Assembly: GCF_003148685.1 (NCBI RefSeq)
Contig: NZ_QGGR01000001.1
Coordinates: forward strand, 496,001 to 560,000
Direction: 5' to 3'
Source: Actinoplanes xinjiangensis
GTDB taxonomy: Bacteria > Actinomycetota > Actinomycetes > Mycobacteriales > Micromonosporaceae
Length of the DNA: 64,000 nt
Below, piece after piece: positions 49,856 to 58,080 of the stretch. Under the pieces are notes generated by a model. The model was not told the origin of the DNA and made no database searches. It saw nothing but the letters and a program-made list of their open reading frames with translations. Within the stretch, counting starts at the first letter, position 1. Every line of letters starts with the position of its first letter. The translations under genes were made by a program, and so were the position numbers.

Positions 49856-50953
49856 GTGGCAGATCGCCGTCAGGTGCTGCGCTTCGGCGCTGTCGCCGCC
49901 GCCGCTCCGGCGCTGGCCGGGGCCGTTTCCGCGCCCGCCTGGGCCGGTGGGCACGGTGGGGGCCGGACCAGGCCCTTGGTGGTGGGCCACCGGGGCGCCT
50001 CCGGCTACCGGCCGGAGCACACCCTCGCGTCGTACGAGCTGGCCGCGCGACTGGGCGCCGACTATCTGGAACCGGACCTGGTGATCACCAAGGACGGTGT
50101 CCTGGTGTGCCGGCACGAGCCGGAGATCGGCGGTACCACCGATGTCGCGTCCCGGCCGGAGTTCGCGTCGCGCCGGCGGACCGTGATCCTCGACGGGGTG
50201 AGTGTCACCGGCTGGTGGACGCAGGACTTCACCCTCGCCGAGCTGAAGACGCTGCGTGCCACCGAGCGGATCCCGGCGATCCGGCAGCAGAACACCGTGT
50301 ACGACGGTTACTTCGAGGTCCCGACCTTCCAGGAGGTGCTGGACCTGCGTAAGCGGCTCTCCCGGGAGCTGGGGCGTGACCTGGGCGTGTTCCCGGAGAC
50401 GAAGCATCCGACGTTCTTCCGGAGCATCGGCCTGGAGCTGGAGACGCCGCTGGTGCGCACGCTGCGCCGCAACGGTCTCGACAGGCGGGGCGCCCGGGTG
50501 TTCGTGCAGTCGTTCGAGGCGGCGAACCTGCGTGACCTCGCCGACCGTCACCGGGTCGAGGTGCCGCTGGTCTTCCTGAGCAGCGTCGCCGGGACGCCGT
50601 TCAACGACCCGCGGACGTACGCCGACTACCTGACCCCGGCCGGGCTGAAGGAGCTGTCGACGTTCGTCGACGGTATCGGACCGGAGAAGGGGCAGATCAT
50701 CCCGCGTACGGCGGACGGCACCCTGGGCTCCCCGACTCGCCTGGTCGCCGACGCGCATGCGGTCGGTCTCAAGGTGATCCCGTACACCTTCCGGGCGGAG
50801 AACTCGTTCCTGCCGGCGGAACTCCGGGTCGGCGCCGACGCCACCGCCTACGGCCGGTCGATCGACGAGCAGGTGACGTTCCTGCGCACCGGCATCGACG
50901 GTCTGTTCACCGACAACCCGGACATCGGCGTGCTGGCCCGCTCGCTGCTCTGA
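49856..50953 (+). CDS. Exported glycerophosphodiester phosphodiesterase
   Basis: A 365-residue GDPD enzyme that hydrolyses glycerophosphodiesters to glycerol-3-phosphate and an alcohol. The N-terminus DRRQVLRFGAVAAAAPALAG has a twin-arginine pattern, so Tat export is likely. The catalytic core starts GHRGASGYRPEHT, with the metal-binding LEPDLV and the second His in CRHEPEI. The GTG start has GGAGGAAG upstream. It releases phosphate-containing products outside the cell, in keeping with the PiT phosphate transporter gene that follows on the other strand. Confidence 0.9.
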   Translation: MADRRQVLRFGAVAAAAPALAGAVSAPAWAGGHGGGRTRPLVVGHRGASGYRPEHTLASYELAARLGADYLEPDLVITKDGVLVCRHEPEIGGTTDVASRPEFASRRRTVILDGVSVTGWWTQDFTLAELKTLRATERIPAIRQQNTVYDGYFEVPTFQEVLDLRKRLSRELGRDLGVFPETKHPTFFRSIGLELETPLVRTLRRNGLDRRGARVFVQSFEAANLRDLADRHRVEVPLVFLSSVAGTPFNDPRTYADYLTPAGLKELSTFVDGIGPEKGQIIPRTADGTLGSPTRLVADAHAVGLKVIPYTFRAENSFLPAELRVGADATAYGRSIDEQVTFLRTGIDGLFTDNPDIGVLARSLL

Positions 50954-51200
50954 TCCCCCGTCCCGGCCCGGCCCGTCCGCTCGTGGGGAGCGGGCGGGAG
51001 GGCGGGCGACGGGTAGGAACGGGCACGGACGGCCGATCCGGCAGCGGCAAAGAATGCACGGGACGGTGGGCAACGGCCGGCAGCGGCGCGGGTCGGTGGG
51101 CAGCGGCTTCCGCCCGAGAGACGCACTGGTGGGCGGGACCCGAAGCCTGCGCCGCGCCGTAGGTGCGGACGAAGTGGTTGCGGTGGTGGAAGGTGTGGCC
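50954..51200. other. Intergenic region without recognised content
   Basis: GC-rich, repetitive-looking GGGCGGG stretches but no consistent unit, gene or operator. Convergent 3' ends flank it. Confidence 0.4.
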
Positions 51201-51242
51201 GTACAGAAAAGAAGGGCCCGGCACCCCGAAGGCGCCGGACCC
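51201..51242 (-). terminator. Rho-independent terminator of the PiT operon
   Basis: Read leftwards, GGGTCCGGCGCC pairs with GGTGCCGGGCCC (12 bp, two G-T) around TTCGG and is followed by TTCTTTTC. It lies 19 bases after the small membrane-protein gene. Confidence 0.88.
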
Positions 51243-51261
51243 GTCCGCAGACCTGCTGGTT

Positions 51262-51582
51262 CTACTTCGCGATCAGCGTCGGATAGACGTGGGAGAAGTC
51301 GAGCTTGTAGCCGAACCCGCTGGCCACGATGAAGGTGAGGCCGAGCAGGACGCCGACGACGACCACCGTGAAGAGGGCGTAGCCCACGACCGCGCCGATC
51401 GGCCGGCGCGGGCCGGTGGCGGCGGAGGGGCCGGTGACGGTCGCGGGGACGCCGACACCGCCGGAGGCCCAGGCGAGGGAGCGGATGCCGAGGGCGAACA
51501 GGACGGGCAGGCCGGCGCCGAGGGCGAGGCCGGCGAGGAGGACCTGCCAGGCGCCGTCGAGGGCGAAACCGAGGTTGTGCAT
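51262..51582 (-). CDS. Small membrane protein downstream of PiT transporter
   Basis: A 106-residue protein with two hydrophobic helices (about 12-37 and 62-87) separated by a Gly/Pro-rich loop. It begins 14 bases after the transporter stop and ends at a good terminator, so it belongs to the same transcript. No family recognised; an accessory subunit of the phosphate transporter is a guess from context. Confidence 0.7.
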   Translation of the reverse strand: MHNLGFALDGAWQVLLAGLALGAGLPVLFALGIRSLAWASGGVGVPATVTGPSAATGPRRPIGAVVGYALFTVVVVGVLLGLTFIVASGFGYKLDFSHVYPTLIAK

Positions 51583-51596
51583 GGTCGGGGGCCCTT

Positions 51597-52826
51597 TCAG
51601 TTCGCCGCAGCGGCGGGGACGGGGGTGGGGGCGACGGGGGCGGTCTCGGCGTCCCAGTCGTCGTTGACGTTCTCGTGGTCGATGCGGCCGGTGCGGGAGC
51701 GGAGGTACATGGCTCCGGAGGCGAGGACCAGCAGGGTGAAGACGACGAGGGCGCCGGCCATGCCGCCGACGGCGTCGCCGACCCAGAACATGACCGCGCC
51801 GACGAGGCCGGCGGCGGGCAGGGTGATCAGCCAGGCGAGGATCATGCGGCCGGCGACGGCCCAGCGGACGGTGGCGCCGGGCCGGCCGAGGCCGGAGCCG
51901 ATGACCGAGCCGGTGGCGACGTGGGTGGTGGAGAGCGCGAAGCCGAGGTGGCTGGAGGCGAGGATGACGGCGGCGGCGCCGGACTGTGCGGCGGTGCCCT
52001 GCGGCGGGTTGATGTCGGTGATGCCCTTGCCGAGGGTCCGGATGATGCGCCAGCCGCCGAGGTAGGTGCCGAGCGCGATGGCGACGGCCGCGGAGACCTT
52101 CACCCAGAGCGGGATGTTCTCCAGGTCGTTCCAGTGACCGCTGGCGATCAGCGCGAGCGTGATGACACCCATGGTCTTCTGCGCGTCGTTGGTGCCGTGC
52201 GCCAGGGAGACGAGGGAGGCGCTGCCGATCTGGCCCCAGCGGAAGCCCTGCTCGGTGAAGCGGGCCGCGACCCCGGTGGTGATCTTGAAGATGATCCAGG
52301 TGCCGGCCGCGGCGACGACGCCCGCGATGACCGGCGAGATCACGGCGGGGAGCAGGACCTTGCCGACGACGCCGTCGAGCTTCGAGCCGTCGCCGTTCCA
52401 GTTGACGCCGGCCACACCCAGGCCGGCGAGGGTGGCGCCGACCAGGCCGCCGAAGAGGGCATGGGAGGAACTGGACGGCAGGCCGAGGAGCCAGGTCGCC
52501 AGGTTCCAGACGATGCCACCGACGAGGCCGGCCAGGATGATCAGCAACAGGACGCTGCCGCCGCCGGCGAGGAGTTCCGCCTTGGGGGCGCCGGTCTTGT
52601 CCTGGATCTTGACAACGGCGTTGGTGACGGTCAGCGCGACCTCCACCGAGAGGAACGCGCCGACGAGGTTCAGCACACCGGACAGGGCGACGGCGGTCTT
52701 GGGCCGTAGCGCCTTGGTAGCGATGGAGGTCGCCATCGCATTGGCGGTGTCATGGAACCCGTTGGTGAAATCGAAGGCCAGGGCAGTGATGACCACCAGC
52801 GCCAAGATCACGGATGTTTCTGTCAC
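51597..52826 (-). CDS. PiT-family inorganic phosphate transporter
   Basis: A 409-residue permease with ten or so membrane helices. The duplicated PiT signatures are visible: FDFTNGFHDTANAMATS near the N-terminus and LAHGTNDAQKTMG in the second half, plus LGLPSSSSHALFGGLVGA and STTHVATGSVIG. It co-transports phosphate (often metal-phosphate) with protons. The GTG at 52826 gives the standard start TETSVILALVVITALAFDF; in-frame ATGs further upstream would add a non-conserved leader. A possible PHO box lies 60-92 bp upstream. Confidence 0.92.
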   Translation of the reverse strand: MTETSVILALVVITALAFDFTNGFHDTANAMATSIATKALRPKTAVALSGVLNLVGAFLSVEVALTVTNAVVKIQDKTGAPKAELLAGGGSVLLLIILAGLVGGIVWNLATWLLGLPSSSSHALFGGLVGATLAGLGVAGVNWNGDGSKLDGVVGKVLLPAVISPVIAGVVAAAGTWIIFKITTGVAARFTEQGFRWGQIGSASLVSLAHGTNDAQKTMGVITLALIASGHWNDLENIPLWVKVSAAVAIALGTYLGGWRIIRTLGKGITDINPPQGTAAQSGAAAVILASSHLGFALSTTHVATGSVIGSGLGRPGATVRWAVAGRMILAWLITLPAAGLVGAVMFWVGDAVGGMAGALVVFTLLVLASGAMYLRSRTGRIDHENVNDDWDAETAPVAPTPVPAAAAN

Positions 52827-52885
52827 GCCGTGATCGTGACCGAGTTGGACGCCCACTGCCATAGGCGGAACGGGACATGTACAAG

Positions 52886-52918
52886 GTTCCGCCCTCGTTA
52901 ACCTCCCGTTTCCCAAAC
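52886..52918. promoter_or_regulatory. Possible PHO box (three 11-bp direct units) upstream of PiT gene
   Basis: Three consecutive 11-base units start with GTT: GTTCCGCCCTC, GTTAACCTCCC and GTTTCCCAAAC. The streptomycete PhoP box consists of 11-bp direct repeats beginning GTTCACC; the units match five, six and five of those seven bases. It is positioned upstream of a phosphate transporter. An AT-rich patch (52925-52960) adjoining it probably contains the promoter. Confidence 0.5.
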
Positions 52919-52986
52919 ATCACCACATAGTAGTCAGGTAACTACTTAGAGTAGTCGTCAACAAACGGCGGATGAACAGCTAACAC

Positions 52987-54282
52987 CTAGAAAACACTCT
53001 CCGTGTCAGCGGCGGCGATGGCATCGGCTAAAACGGTCAAACCTTCACGCGCCTCCTCCTCGGTGAGGGTCAGCGGCGGCCCGATCCGCAGGACGTTCCC
53101 GTGCAGTCCACCCTTGCCGACCAGGAGACCGCCGGCCCGGCAGAGGTCGAAGACCCGCAGCGTGGCGGCCGGATCAGGTTCGGTCGTACCGGGACGGACG
53201 AACTCGACGCCGATCATCAGTCCCCGGCCGCGGACCTGGCCGATGATCCGGTGGGTCAGGGCCCGCAATCTGCCCAGCAGGATCGCGCCCACCCGCCGCG
53301 CGTTGCCCTGCAGATCGTGGTCGAGCACGTAGTCGAGGACCGCGTTGCCGGCCGCCGCGCTGATCGGGTTGCCGCCGAAGGTGGAGAAGCTGATCGCCGG
53401 CACCGCGTTCATCACCGAGGCGCTGCCGACCACCCCGCCGAGGGCGAACCCGTTGCCGATCCCCTTGGCGAACGTGATCAGGTCCGGGGTGACGTCATGC
53501 GCCTGGTAGCCCCAGAAGTGGTCGCCGGTGCGCCCCCAGCCGGTCTGCACCTCGTCGGCGATGAGCAGGATCCCGTGCTCCCCGAGGACCTTCTGGTACG
53601 CCCCGAGCAGCCCGTCCGGCCCGTGGACGAACCCGCCCACCCCCTGGATCGGCTCGGCGATCAGCGCGGCCACGTCCCCGGCGGTGACCGTGGCCAGCAC
53701 CTCGCGCAGGTCGTCGACGGCCGCGTCGATCAGGTCGGCGTCACCGAGCCGGGCCATCCGCCCGCGCAGCCGGTCGGCCGACGCCAGCCAGTTGACCGTG
53801 AACGGGCTCAGCGAACTCGACGACCAGGTCCGGTGACCGGTGATCGCCATGGTGCCGAAGGTCCGCCCGTGGTAGCCGTTCTTGATCGCCAGGATCTGGT
53901 TGGACCGCCGCACGTTGGTGGCCATGAGCAGGGCGGACTCGTTGGCCTCGGTGCCGGAGTTGGTGAAGAACACCCGCGCGTCCGGGATGCCGGAGAGCCG
54001 GGCGATCTTCTCGGCCAGCTCGACCTGCTGCCGGATCAGGTAGAGCGTCGAGGTGTGCGCGACGCCGGTGCCGATCTGCCGGCGGACCGCGTCGCTGATC
54101 TCGGCCACGTCGTAACCGATCATCGTGGTCAGCACGCCGCCGAAGAAGTCGAGGTAGGTGCGGCCGTCGGCGGTGGTCACCCGGCGCCCGCTGCCGGAGA
54201 CGATCTCCAGCGCGTCGTCGCCGTAGTAGACGGGCATCCAGTGGGGCATGACCGCGCGGTGCCGGTCCAGCAGTTCGCTCAC
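52987..54282 (-). CDS. Class III PLP aminotransferase (probable beta-alanine or beta-amino acid transaminase)
   Basis: A 431-residue fold-type I enzyme of the acetylornithine/omega-amino-acid group. Motifs: FFTNSGTEANESALLMA (cofactor phosphate), GYHGRTFG, IADEVQTGWGRTG and the PLP lysine K273 in TFAKGIGNG. The family moves the amino group of omega-amino acids to pyruvate, glyoxylate or 2-oxoglutarate. Placement in a regulator operon opposite ureidopropionase and dihydropyrimidinase suggests beta-alanine or 3-aminoisobutyrate as substrate. The GTG start overlaps the stop of the MocR regulator by four bases. Confidence 0.9.
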   Translation of the reverse strand: MSELLDRHRAVMPHWMPVYYGDDALEIVSGSGRRVTTADGRTYLDFFGGVLTTMIGYDVAEISDAVRRQIGTGVAHTSTLYLIRQQVELAEKIARLSGIPDARVFFTNSGTEANESALLMATNVRRSNQILAIKNGYHGRTFGTMAITGHRTWSSSSLSPFTVNWLASADRLRGRMARLGDADLIDAAVDDLREVLATVTAGDVAALIAEPIQGVGGFVHGPDGLLGAYQKVLGEHGILLIADEVQTGWGRTGDHFWGYQAHDVTPDLITFAKGIGNGFALGGVVGSASVMNAVPAISFSTFGGNPISAAAGNAVLDYVLDHDLQGNARRVGAILLGRLRALTHRIIGQVRGRGLMIGVEFVRPGTTEPDPAATLRVFDLCRAGGLLVGKGGLHGNVLRIGPPLTLTEEEAREGLTVLADAIAAADTESVF

Positions 54283-55634
54283 GGGGTTCTCCTTCGGATT
54301 CGCAGCGTGTTCGGGACGGTGGCGACCGCCAGCACGTCGGCCAGTTCGCCGTAGCCGCCGGCGACCAGGCCGACGGTGACGCGGAGGTGATCGCCGTCGA
54401 GCGGGGTGACGCAGAACGGGGCCCCGGGCGCGGCCGCGACGCCGTGGGCGGCGAGCGCCACCATGGCGTTCTGCTGGTCGGGGACCGACATCCAGAGGTT
54501 GATGCCGTCCGCGGCGGTGGCCACCACCTCGCGCTCGTGCAGGGCTTGGAGCAGGGCGGACCGGCGCGCGGCGTAGGCGTCCCGGGCGGCCGCGACGCGC
54601 GCCACGGCCTGCGGGTCGGTCAGCAGATCGAGGAGTACGCCCTGGAGCAGCCGACTGGACCAGCCGGGCCCGAGCAGGCGCCGGTCGGCGAGCGCGTCGA
54701 GGACGTGGGCCGGGCCGCCGACCGCCGCGAGCCGCAGGTCGGGCCCGTGGCTCTTGGAGAACCCGGCCACGTGGACGGTGCGTTCCGGCAGGTAGCGGCC
54801 GATGCTGACGGGCGGGGCGGTGGCGATGCCGCCGGCGTGGTCGTCCTCCACCACGAGCAGGTGCGGCGCGTCCAGGAGGACATTCGCCAGTAGCGCCGCG
54901 CGGGAGGCGTCCATGCTGGTACCCGTGGGGTTGTGGGCACGCGGCTGGAGGAACAGGGCGACCGCCCGGTAGTCACGGATGGCCTGCCGCAGGGCGTCCG
55001 GGACGATGCCGGCGGAGTCCATCGGCACGCCGACGACGGTGGCGCCGACGGCCTGGAGCAGGTCGAGCAGGGGCGGGAAGGCCGGGTTCTCGACGAGCAC
55101 GTGGTCGCCGAACCGCAGGACCGCCCCGGCCACCCGGTCGAGGGCGTCCATCGCGCCGTCGACGACGGTCAGTCTCTCCGGCCGGTACGGCCACCGCTCC
55201 CGCAGCAGCGCCTCCAGCTCCGGCAGCACCGGGGCGTCGAGGTAGCTGCCGGCCCATCGCCCGTCCCCGATCCGCCGTAGCGCCGGGGTCAGGTCGGGCA
55301 GCAGCAGCGGGTCGGGCACGCCGGTGGACAGGTCCTGCGGCAGGTCCACCCGGGCGCCGCTGAGCTGGGCGTACCGCAGCCGGGCCCGGGGTGGCAGCGG
55401 CCCCGACACGAAGGTGCCGGAACGCCCACGGGTCTGGATCGCTCCGGCGAGGATCAGGTTGCGCCACGCCTCGCTGACCGTCGTCGGGCTCACGCCGAGC
55501 GAGCCGGCGACCAACCGGACGGTGGGCAGGCGTGCGCCGGCGGCCAGGTGACCGGAGGTGATCAACCGGCTCACCGCCGCCGCTATGCCGCGGGCGCTTC
55601 TGTCCTGAACCGCCCCGGTGATCAGGGTCAGCAA
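54279..55634 (-). CDS. MocR-type transcriptional regulator (GntR wHTH fused to aminotransferase fold)
   Basis: A regulator with an N-terminal GntR winged helix (about 10-75: GARLPTVRLVAGSLGVSPTTVSEAWRNL in parts) and a C-terminal class I aminotransferase-like domain that binds PLP, lysine about K294 in AGFSKSHGPDLRL. Like GabR it would sense an amine through PLP. The proposed start is a TTG at 55634 with GGAG eight bases upstream; the frame stays open to an ATG-type start at 55727, but that would cover the AT-rich divergent promoter. It is co-translated with the aminotransferase and divergent from the catabolic operon, which it most likely controls. Confidence 0.88.
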   Translation of the reverse strand: MLTLITGAVQDRSARGIAAAVSRLITSGHLAAGARLPTVRLVAGSLGVSPTTVSEAWRNLILAGAIQTRGRSGTFVSGPLPPRARLRYAQLSGARVDLPQDLSTGVPDPLLLPDLTPALRRIGDGRWAGSYLDAPVLPELEALLRERWPYRPERLTVVDGAMDALDRVAGAVLRFGDHVLVENPAFPPLLDLLQAVGATVVGVPMDSAGIVPDALRQAIRDYRAVALFLQPRAHNPTGTSMDASRAALLANVLLDAPHLLVVEDDHAGGIATAPPVSIGRYLPERTVHVAGFSKSHGPDLRLAAVGGPAHVLDALADRRLLGPGWSSRLLQGVLLDLLTDPQAVARVAAARDAYAARRSALLQALHEREVVATAADGINLWMSVPDQQNAMVALAAHGVAAAPGAPFCVTPLDGDHLRVTVGLVAGGYGELADVLAVATVPNTLRIRRRTP

Positions 55635-55825
55635 ATTATCGTCTCCGAAACATTCCGTAACGTACGGGCAATTGTTCGCCTCAATCTGTGTCGTTAGTGT
55701 CCTACGGCATCCGGCGCCGACAAGCAAGACCTGGCGCAGGACCTATAACGAGGAGTAAACACACGATCACAGGCGCTTCCCGGCGCACTGCGCGTGCGTA
55801 GAAGATCAAAAAGAGAGGGGCCGCA
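55635..55825. promoter_or_regulatory. Divergent promoter region of the pyrimidine-catabolic island
   Basis: The segment 55635-55700 is markedly AT-rich for this genome. A plausible rightward promoter is TTGTTC (55672-55677) and TAGTGT (55695-55700) with a 17-base spacer. Next to it CCGTA-ACG-TACGG (55655-55667) is a short palindrome that could be the MocR operator. The rightward leader (55701-55825) ends in GAGAGGGG before the first gene. Confidence 0.5.
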
Positions 55826-56668
55826 ATGACGACCGGAGTCGTCCGTGCCGCCCTCGTCCAGACCACCTGGACGGGCGACAAGGAATCGATGATCAAGGCG
55901 CACGAGGATTACGCTCGTGAGGCCGCCGCCCAGGGGGCGAAGGTGATCTGCTTCCAGGAACTGTTCTACGGCCCGTACTTCTGCCAGGTGCAGGACGCCG
56001 CCTACTACGAGTACGCCGAGAGCATCCCCGGCCCGACGACCGAGCGTTTCCAGGCGCTCGCCGCGGAACTGGGAATGGTCATGGTCCTGCCGATGTACGA
56101 GCAGGAACAGCCCGGAGTCCTCTACAACACCGCCGCCGTGGTCGACGCCGACGGCAAATACCTCGGTAAATACCGGAAGAACCACATTCCCCAGGTGAAG
56201 GGTTTCTGGGAGAAGTTCTACTTCCGTCCGGGAAACCTGGGTTATCCGGTTTTCGACACCGCGGTCGGCAAGGTGGGCGTTTACATCTGTTACGACCGGC
56301 ACTTCCCGGAGGGCTGGCGTGCGCTCGGCCTGAACGGGGCGCAGATCGTGTTCAACCCGTCGGCCACGAGCCGGGGCCTCTCCTCCTACCTGTGGCAGCT
56401 GGAGCAGCCGGCCAGCGCCGTCGCGAACGAGTACTTCATCGGCGCGATCAACCGGGTCGGCGTCGAGGACCTCGGGGAGAACGACTTCTACGGGCAGACG
56501 TACTTCGTCGACCCGGAGGGGAAGTTCGTCGGGGACGTCGCGGACACCCACAACCCCGAGCTGATCATCCGTGACCTGGACCTGAGCCTGCTGGGCACGG
56601 TCCGCGACCGGTGGCAGTTCTACCGGGACCGCCGGCCGGACAGCTACGACGGGCTGGTGGCGCCGTGA
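55826..56668 (+). CDS. Beta-ureidopropionase / N-carbamoyl-amino-acid amidohydrolase (nitrilase superfamily)
   Basis: A 280-residue carbon-nitrogen hydrolase. The catalytic triad is E45 in FQELFYGPYF, K118 in KYRKNHIP and C155 in ICYDRHFPEGWR. The FYGPYFC and RHFPEGWR segments match beta-ureidopropionases and N-carbamoylputrescine amidases. With dihydropyrimidinase as the next gene, hydrolysis of N-carbamoyl-beta-alanine (or N-carbamoyl-amino acids) to the amino acid, ammonia and carbon dioxide is the best reading. First gene of the rightward operon; its stop overlaps the next GTG start. Confidence 0.92.
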   Translation: MTTGVVRAALVQTTWTGDKESMIKAHEDYAREAAAQGAKVICFQELFYGPYFCQVQDAAYYEYAESIPGPTTERFQALAAELGMVMVLPMYEQEQPGVLYNTAAVVDADGKYLGKYRKNHIPQVKGFWEKFYFRPGNLGYPVFDTAVGKVGVYICYDRHFPEGWRALGLNGAQIVFNPSATSRGLSSYLWQLEQPASAVANEYFIGAINRVGVEDLGENDFYGQTYFVDPEGKFVGDVADTHNPELIIRDLDLSLLGTVRDRWQFYRDRRPDSYDGLVAP

Positions 56669-58065
56669 GCCTGCTGATCAAGGGTGGGACCGTCGTCGGT
56701 CCCACCGGGGCGATCAAGGCGGACGTGCTGGTCGACGGCGAGACCATCGCCGCGATCTTCGCTCCCGGCCGGGCCCCGGACGGACCCGACGTCATCGACG
56801 CCACCGGGAAGTACGTGATCCCGGGCGCCGTCGACGCGCACACCCACATGGAACTGCCGTTCGGCGGCACCCACGCGAGTGACACCTTCGACACCGGCAC
56901 CCGGGCGGCGGCGATCGGCGGCACCACCACGATCATCGACTTCGCGGTGCAGCGGACCGGCGAGGTCGTGCAGGACGGCCTGGCCGCCTGGCACGGCAAG
57001 GCCGACGGCAACTGCCACATCGACTACGCCTTCCACCAGATCCTCGGCGGCGTGGACGACGAGTCCCTCAAGGCCATGGACCACCTGGTCAACAACGAGG
57101 GCATCACCAGCTTCAAGCTGTTCATGGCGTACCCCGGCGTCTTCTACTCCGACGACGGCCAGATCCTGCGCGCGATGCAGAAGGCGCGCGACAACGGCGC
57201 CATGATCATGATGCACGCGGAGAACGGTCCCGCGATCGACGTCCTGGTCAAGCAGGCTCTGGAACGCGGCGAGACGGACCCGATCCACCATGGTCTGACC
57301 CGCCCGCAGGAGCTGGAGGCGGAGGCCACCAGCCGGGCCGTCTGGCTGGCGAGTGTGGCCGCGGACTGCCCGCTCTACATCGTGCACCTGAGCGCGTCGA
57401 AGGCTCTCGAGCAGGTCCGCAACGCCCGGGACCTGGGTAAGAACGTGTTCGCCGAGACCTGCCCGCAGTACCTCTACCTGACCCTGGAGGACCAGCTCGG
57501 CGCGCCCGGTTTCGAGGGCGCCAAGTGGGTGTGCTCGACACCGTTGCGCAGTAGGCACGAGACGCACCGGGCCGACCTGTGGCAGGGCCTGCGCACCAAC
57601 GACCTGTCGGTGGTGTCGACCGACCACTGCCCGTTCTGCTTCAAGGATCAGAAGGAGCTGGGCCTCGGCGACTTCTCGAAGATCCCGAACGGTATCGGCA
57701 GCGTCGAGCACCGGGTGGACCTGCTCTACCAGGGTGTCGTCGACGGGAAGCTGTCGCTGGCCCGCTGGGTGGAGACGATCGCCACCACCCCGGCCCGGAT
57801 GTTCGGCCTCTACCCGCGCAAGGGCGTCCTCGCGCCCGGCTCGGACGCCGACATCGTGCTCTACGACCCGAACGGGCGCACCCGGATCAGCGCCGAGACG
57901 CACCACATGAACATGGACCACTCCGCCTGGGAGGGCTGGGAGATCGCCGGAAAGGTCGACACCGTCCTGTCCCGCGGCGAGGTGATCGCGGCCGGCGGCG
58001 AGTACACCGGGCGGGCCGGCCGCGGCCGGTATCTGAAGCGCGGCCTCAGCGACTACCTGATCTAG
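56665..58065 (+). CDS. hydA: Dihydropyrimidinase / D-hydantoinase
   Basis: A 466-residue amidohydrolase that opens dihydropyrimidine or hydantoin rings. Binuclear metal ligands are H59 and H61 (DAHTHMELP), the carboxylated lysine K151 (SFKLFMAYPG), the later His residues in MMHAENG and YIVHLSAS, and D320 in VSTDHCPF. The stereochemical gate loop and C-terminal NGRTRISAETHHMNMDHS segment are typical. GTG start inside the previous stop (GTGA). Length and motifs are normal for the family; uracil-derived versus hydantoin substrates cannot be separated by sequence alone. Confidence 0.94.
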   Translation: MSLLIKGGTVVGPTGAIKADVLVDGETIAAIFAPGRAPDGPDVIDATGKYVIPGAVDAHTHMELPFGGTHASDTFDTGTRAAAIGGTTTIIDFAVQRTGEVVQDGLAAWHGKADGNCHIDYAFHQILGGVDDESLKAMDHLVNNEGITSFKLFMAYPGVFYSDDGQILRAMQKARDNGAMIMMHAENGPAIDVLVKQALERGETDPIHHGLTRPQELEAEATSRAVWLASVAADCPLYIVHLSASKALEQVRNARDLGKNVFAETCPQYLYLTLEDQLGAPGFEGAKWVCSTPLRSRHETHRADLWQGLRTNDLSVVSTDHCPFCFKDQKELGLGDFSKIPNGIGSVEHRVDLLYQGVVDGKLSLARWVETIATTPARMFGLYPRKGVLAPGSDADIVLYDPNGRTRISAETHHMNMDHSAWEGWEIAGKVDTVLSRGEVIAAGGEYTGRAGRGRYLKRGLSDYLI

Positions 58066-58080
58066 AAAGGGGTGGGCCAC

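Noticed and set aside
49636..50352. Rightward open frame overlapping the start of the phosphodiesterase gene
   Set aside because: Its sequence is Arg/Gly-rich without domain, whereas the overlapping GTG-started frame has a good ribosome-binding site, an export signal and GDPD motifs.
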